Source: Pedobacter sp. MC2016-15 | GTDB lineage: Bacteria > Bacteroidota > Bacteroidia > Sphingobacteriales > Sphingobacteriaceae | Assembly (NCBI RefSeq): GCF_026239695.1 | Contig: NZ_JAPIVS010000004.1 | Location: forward strand, 310,001-374,000 | Length of the DNA stretch: 64,000 bases | Reading direction: 5' to 3' | Shown here: positions 60,744 to 64,000 of the stretch, piece after piece | How positions within the stretch are numbered: position 1 is the first letter of the stretch | Layout of the letters: each line of letters opens with the position of its first letter | Program-made: the position numbers and the translations under genes | The notes under the pieces: model-generated | Databases searched by the model: none | Told to the model about the DNA's origin: nothing | The model's input: the letters and a program-made list of their open reading frames with translations, nothing else

Positions 60744-60764
60744 TATTTTTGACCATAACAGATG
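60744..60764 (+). promoter_or_regulatory. Promoter and direct repeat at the MocR gene start
   Basis: A -7 element TATTTTTG (60744-60751) lies so close to the ATG (60762) that the transcript would be almost leaderless. The octamer AACAGATG occurs at 60727-60734 and 60757-60764, 30 bases apart, with an inverted CATCT copy nearby. Direct repeats of this kind are usual MocR operators. Confidence 0.45.
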
Positions 60765-62210
60765 GAAGATCAATTTTTATACGAACAGATTGCAGCGAGG
60801 TTTGAACAGCAGGTAAGCGAGGGTGTTTTGTCTCCCGGGGATAAACTTCCTTCTGTAAGAATGCTGAGCCGGGAACAAGGTGTGAGCCTTAGTACAGCCT
60901 ATAAAGTTTACGTTGAACTGGAGAATAAAGGACTGATTGAAGCGCGAACGCGCTCGGGTTATTTTGTCAGGAAAAGATATCAGGAGACACGGCAATCATT
61001 GCCCTGCCAGGTGATGCTGCCGGATACCACGCCAGTGAATGTGGATGAGATGATCGCTACCGTTTTCAGACACATCCCCAACGAGCACATGATCCGGCTG
61101 TCGCAGGCTTTGCCTTCAGCAGAGCTGATGCCTGTAGCAAAACTTAATAAGTCGATGATGGAATCATTGCGGAAAAGCACTTCCGGAAACGGCCATTATG
61201 AAGTGCTGCAGGGGAATATCGCTCTGCGCAGGCAGATTGCTAAACATAGCATCAATTGGGGCTGTGCCATCGTTCCTGATGATATAGTGACCACCCATGG
61301 CTGTATGGAGGCGTTGATATTTTGTCTGCGGGCACTGACCAAACCCGGTGATACCGTTGCGATTGACAGTCCGACATACTTTGGGATATTCAATGTCATG
61401 CTGAGTCTCGACCTGAAAGTCCTGGAGATACCTGTACATCCCACAGATGGCCTTGATATCGGTTATCTGGAGCAGGTAATGGAAACAACAGCGATCAAAG
61501 CCTGCCTCTTTGTGCCCTCCTTTAACAATCCAACCGGGGCGCTGCTATCAGATACCAGGAAACAGCAGTTGGTGGAGCTGTTAAGAACCAGGGAGATTCC
61601 ACTGATTGAAGACGATATATACGGCGACCTGTACTTTGGCAGGAAAAGGCCCCTGAGCTGCAAGGCTTTTGATACCGAAGGACTGGTATTGTTATGTTCT
61701 TCAGTATCTAAGTCGCTCGCTCCGGGGTACCGCGTAGGCTGGTGCATCCCTGGTCGTTTCAAAGAAGAAGTGCTCCGCATGAAGCGGATGCATACCGTGA
61801 GTTCTGCCACACCTACGCAGGCCGCTGTAGCGAACTTCTTTGAGACCGGCCGTTACGACCTTCACCTGCGCAAACTACGTAAGATGCTTCACATGCAATG
61901 CCTCCATTATACGGAAGCAACTGCCAATTCCTTTCCCCCGGGGACTATCATCACTGCGCCACAGGGCGGATATGTCCTGTGGATAGAACTGGACGCTGGT
62001 ATTGATGCTTTCAGCCTGTTCCGCATGGCGATGGAGAAGGATATCAGTATTGCACCCGGACAGGTTTTCAGTACCGACGGGCGGTTCAGTAATTTTATCC
62101 GTATTAGTTTTGGAGCACCACTTACTACTGAGATCCGAAACAGTATTCAGATTTTGGGTGACCTGGTTCGTGATTACAACACCATGGCACTTATTCAGAA
62201 ATCTCCCTGA
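60762..62210 (+). CDS. MocR-type regulator (GntR helix-turn-helix fused to aminotransferase fold)
   Basis: A 482-residue regulator. N-terminal GntR winged helix (GDKLPSVRMLSREQGVSLSTAYKVYVELENKGLIEARTRSGYFV) joined to a fold-type I PLP domain with SFNNPTGALLSD, IEDDIYGDLYFG and the PLP Lys in SSVSKSLAPGYRVGW. PLP or an amino-compound ligand modulates DNA binding. Divergent from the class V PLP enzyme, the expected target. The start codon is nearly leaderless. Confidence 0.93.
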   Translation: MEDQFLYEQIAARFEQQVSEGVLSPGDKLPSVRMLSREQGVSLSTAYKVYVELENKGLIEARTRSGYFVRKRYQETRQSLPCQVMLPDTTPVNVDEMIATVFRHIPNEHMIRLSQALPSAELMPVAKLNKSMMESLRKSTSGNGHYEVLQGNIALRRQIAKHSINWGCAIVPDDIVTTHGCMEALIFCLRALTKPGDTVAIDSPTYFGIFNVMLSLDLKVLEIPVHPTDGLDIGYLEQVMETTAIKACLFVPSFNNPTGALLSDTRKQQLVELLRTREIPLIEDDIYGDLYFGRKRPLSCKAFDTEGLVLLCSSVSKSLAPGYRVGWCIPGRFKEEVLRMKRMHTVSSATPTQAAVANFFETGRYDLHLRKLRKMLHMQCLHYTEATANSFPPGTIITAPQGGYVLWIELDAGIDAFSLFRMAMEKDISIAPGQVFSTDGRFSNFIRISFGAPLTTEIRNSIQILGDLVRDYNTMALIQKSP

Positions 62211-62362
62211 TTCGAAACGGGTCTTTCCGAATCTGAATAAAGAAAGACAATAATCGATTTTTTGTGATCTTCTTTGTTTTTAATTATTTTGATATTACAT
62301 TTAAATCACAAGCATCAGTGTGGGTATACTGTGCGATCAAAAATTTCTAACCAAATAAATAG

Positions 62363-63700
62363 ATGAAAACAAATTCTGTTATGGCATGGTCCATAGTTGT
62401 TGCGCTCGGTGGTTTCCTTTTTGGTTTCGATACCGCAGTGATCTCTGGTGCGGAGAAATCTATCCAGCAATACTGGTCCCTCTCCGTATTTCAGCATGGA
62501 CTGACAATTTCAATTGCCCTGATTGGTACGGTTTTCGGCTCCCTGCTGGGATCCAGACCTTCTGATGCCTTCGGCAGAAAATACACGTTGGCCTTTGTAG
62601 CCGCGGCTTACTTATTATCTTCTCTGGGAACGGCTCTTGTAGACAACTGGTACCTTTTCCTTGCCTTCCGTTTCCTAGGTGGTCTGGGTGTGGGGACCTC
62701 ATCTGTGACGGCACCGATTTACATATCCGAAGTCTCTCCTGCAGATAAACGTGGGAAACTGGTAGGACTCTTTCAGTTTAACGTGGTGTTAGGGATATTG
62801 ATCTCGTATTTGTCCAACTACCTGCTCAGCCAGACCGGAGAGCATTCCTGGCGATGGATGTTAGGGGTACAGGCGGTACCTTCGCTGGTATTCCTGATCC
62901 TGATCAAGTTTATTCCGGAGAGCCCGAGATGGCTGATCCTCAAAAAAGGAGATATTGAAGGAGCGCTGAAAACCCTTAAAATTATCAACCCTTCCAATTA
63001 TAATGAAGAACTGAGTGCTATACAGGAATCTGATCAGCTGAGCAGTACAGACAAGGGTGTCAAATCACCGGGTTTGTTCTCCGGTCAGTACAAAGTACCG
63101 ATCATGCTGGCAGTGCTGTTTGCGTTTTTTAACCAGGTTTCTGGTATCAACGCCATCATCTATTATGCCCCAAGGATTTTTGAGCTGGCGGGATTAGGCA
63201 AGCATTCATCGCTTTTATCTACGGTAGGCATAGGAATTATCAACTTTGTTTTTACGCTGCTGGCACTCAATTTTATTGACCGTGTAGGACGGAGGGTACT
63301 CATGCTGATCGGCTCAGTGGGGCTGATTATCTCCCTGTTTCTCGTAGGTTTTACTTTCTATTTCAACATCCAGGGAAGCATGGCTATCCCGATATTTATC
63401 ATGGTCTTCATCGCTTTTTTCGCCTTTTCACAGGGAGCGGTTATATGGGTATTTATTTCAGAAATCTTCCCTACGCAGGTCCGTGCTAAAGGACAAACCC
63501 TGGGTAGTTCTACACACTGGATCATGGCCGCGCTGATTGCTTTCTACTTTCCCTACCTCACAGAAAGCCTGGGGGGCGCAGTTACGTTTTTCTTCTTCGG
63601 GACCATGATGATCCTGCAGCTGCTTTTTGTATGGAGGATCATGCCTGAAACAAAAGGCACTACGCTCGAACAAATCGGTTCTAACCTGACGATGCACTAA
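62363..63700 (+). CDS. Sugar porter family MFS transporter
   Basis: A 445-residue cytoplasmic-membrane permease with 12 helices. Family signatures are GGFLFGFDTAVISGAEKSIQQYW, DAFGRKYTLAF, RFLGGLGVGTSSVTAPIYISEVSPADKRG, NQVSGINAIIYYAPRIFELAG and the C-terminal PETKGTTLEQI. It imports a monosaccharide with protons. The DUF4980/GH32-like gene starting 13 bases downstream points to fructose as the cargo. Confidence 0.93.
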   Translation: MKTNSVMAWSIVVALGGFLFGFDTAVISGAEKSIQQYWSLSVFQHGLTISIALIGTVFGSLLGSRPSDAFGRKYTLAFVAAAYLLSSLGTALVDNWYLFLAFRFLGGLGVGTSSVTAPIYISEVSPADKRGKLVGLFQFNVVLGILISYLSNYLLSQTGEHSWRWMLGVQAVPSLVFLILIKFIPESPRWLILKKGDIEGALKTLKIINPSNYNEELSAIQESDQLSSTDKGVKSPGLFSGQYKVPIMLAVLFAFFNQVSGINAIIYYAPRIFELAGLGKHSSLLSTVGIGIINFVFTLLALNFIDRVGRRVLMLIGSVGLIISLFLVGFTFYFNIQGSMAIPIFIMVFIAFFAFSQGAVIWVFISEIFPTQVRAKGQTLGSSTHWIMAALIAFYFPYLTESLGGAVTFFFFGTMMILQLLFVWRIMPETKGTTLEQIGSNLTMH

Positions 63701-63712
63701 TTCTTCTTATAT

Positions 63713-64000
63713 ATGAAAACTACCTTCAAGATGATGCTGGGCACCGGCATGCTAATGGCGTCATTCACTTGCGCTTCAGCAGCTGATATAGTGCTTAAAA
63801 TTAACAAACGTTACCTCAATCTGCCCATCGCGCAGTCGCAGGCAAGAGCTGAAATGAAATTCGCTGTGGGCGGTAAGCAAGAGCGTGCCTTCAAAATCAG
63901 ACTGGCGAAAGATGAACCGGAATACTGGGTATTTTGTGATGTGACGGCGTTAAAGGGGAAGACCATCACCATCAGCTATGACGGGGATGAGGCCGGACTG
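63713..64000 (+). CDS. Fructan hydrolase-like protein with N-terminal DUF4980 domain (5' part only)
   Basis: Only 96 codons lie inside the window, and the frame is open to the edge. It starts with a signal peptide (MLMASFTCASAAD) and continues DIVLKINKRYLNLPIAQSQA and AKDEPEYWVFCDVTALKGK, which match the DUF4980 domain that precedes the GH32 catalytic domain in levanases and fructanases of Bacteroidota. The catalytic domain itself is not visible here. With the upstream sugar porter it suggests a fructan/sucrose utilisation locus continuing to the right. Confidence 0.75.
   Translation, partial: MKTTFKMMLGTGMLMASFTCASAADIVLKINKRYLNLPIAQSQARAEMKFAVGGKQERAFKIRLAKDEPEYWVFCDVTALKGKTITISYDGDEAGL

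Overview
The window looks like chromosomal DNA of a Bacteroidota bacterium of the Pedobacter / Sphingobacteriaceae type. Supporting signs are two SusC/SusD pairs, two further TonB-dependent receptors with an N-terminal carboxypeptidase-like domain, a DUF4374 lipoprotein, a tandem DUF6266 pair, many A-rich leaders without a Shine-Dalgarno sequence, and repeated promoters of the Bacteroidota form (TTG/TTTG, about 19 bases, TAnnTTTG). The genus is an inference. No insertion sequence, prophage or CRISPR array was seen.

Layout. 1-3.4 kb: DUF4374 lipoprotein (cut by the edge) and a TonB receptor, both minus. 3.5-6.1 kb: aroB with an S4-domain protein, then proline dehydrogenase. 6.1-6.6 kb: non-coding stretch with a 20-bp-arm hairpin. 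6.6-9.5 kb: two DUF6266 genes and a catalase. 9.6-10.8 kb: Mpo1-like and HAD genes, tRNA-Met. 11-20.2 kb: accessory-looking region with a Fic enzyme plus partner, an amidohydrolase, EthD/HxlR, oxidoreductases with an AraC regulator, and a second Fic protein with an N-terminal winged helix and an altered catalytic motif. 20.5-23.6 kb: Crp-like regulator, PfpI and ABM monooxygenase, YdeI, a small membrane protein, DUF1761.

23.7-33.2 kb is a sulfur-responsive unit: a SAM-I riboswitch, a 35-residue Cys/Met-rich leader ORF, then SusC, SusD, a TlpA-like thioredoxin, an M14 carboxypeptidase and an S9 peptidase. I read it as peptide scavenging for sulfur amino acids. 33-43 kb holds single genes and small regulators. 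44.0-53.7 kb is a second sulfur-linked block: a 24-residue leader ORF ending in CCCCIC, another SusC/SusD pair, an Lrp/AsnC regulator divergent from metE with an Lrp-type box between them, a MetF-like reductase and a WYL regulator. The two leader ORFs share an upstream dyad GTCTAC-N7-GTA. These leaders and the dyad are the most interesting feature of the window.

53.7-64 kb: a TetR cluster with two matching operators, a TonB receptor, a CobW/ZNG1-type GTPase behind a 49-bp near-perfect palindrome resembling a Zur/Fur-family operator, two PLP enzymes (class V and MocR), and a sugar MFS transporter followed by the start of a DUF4980/GH32 gene, probably the left end of a fructan locus.
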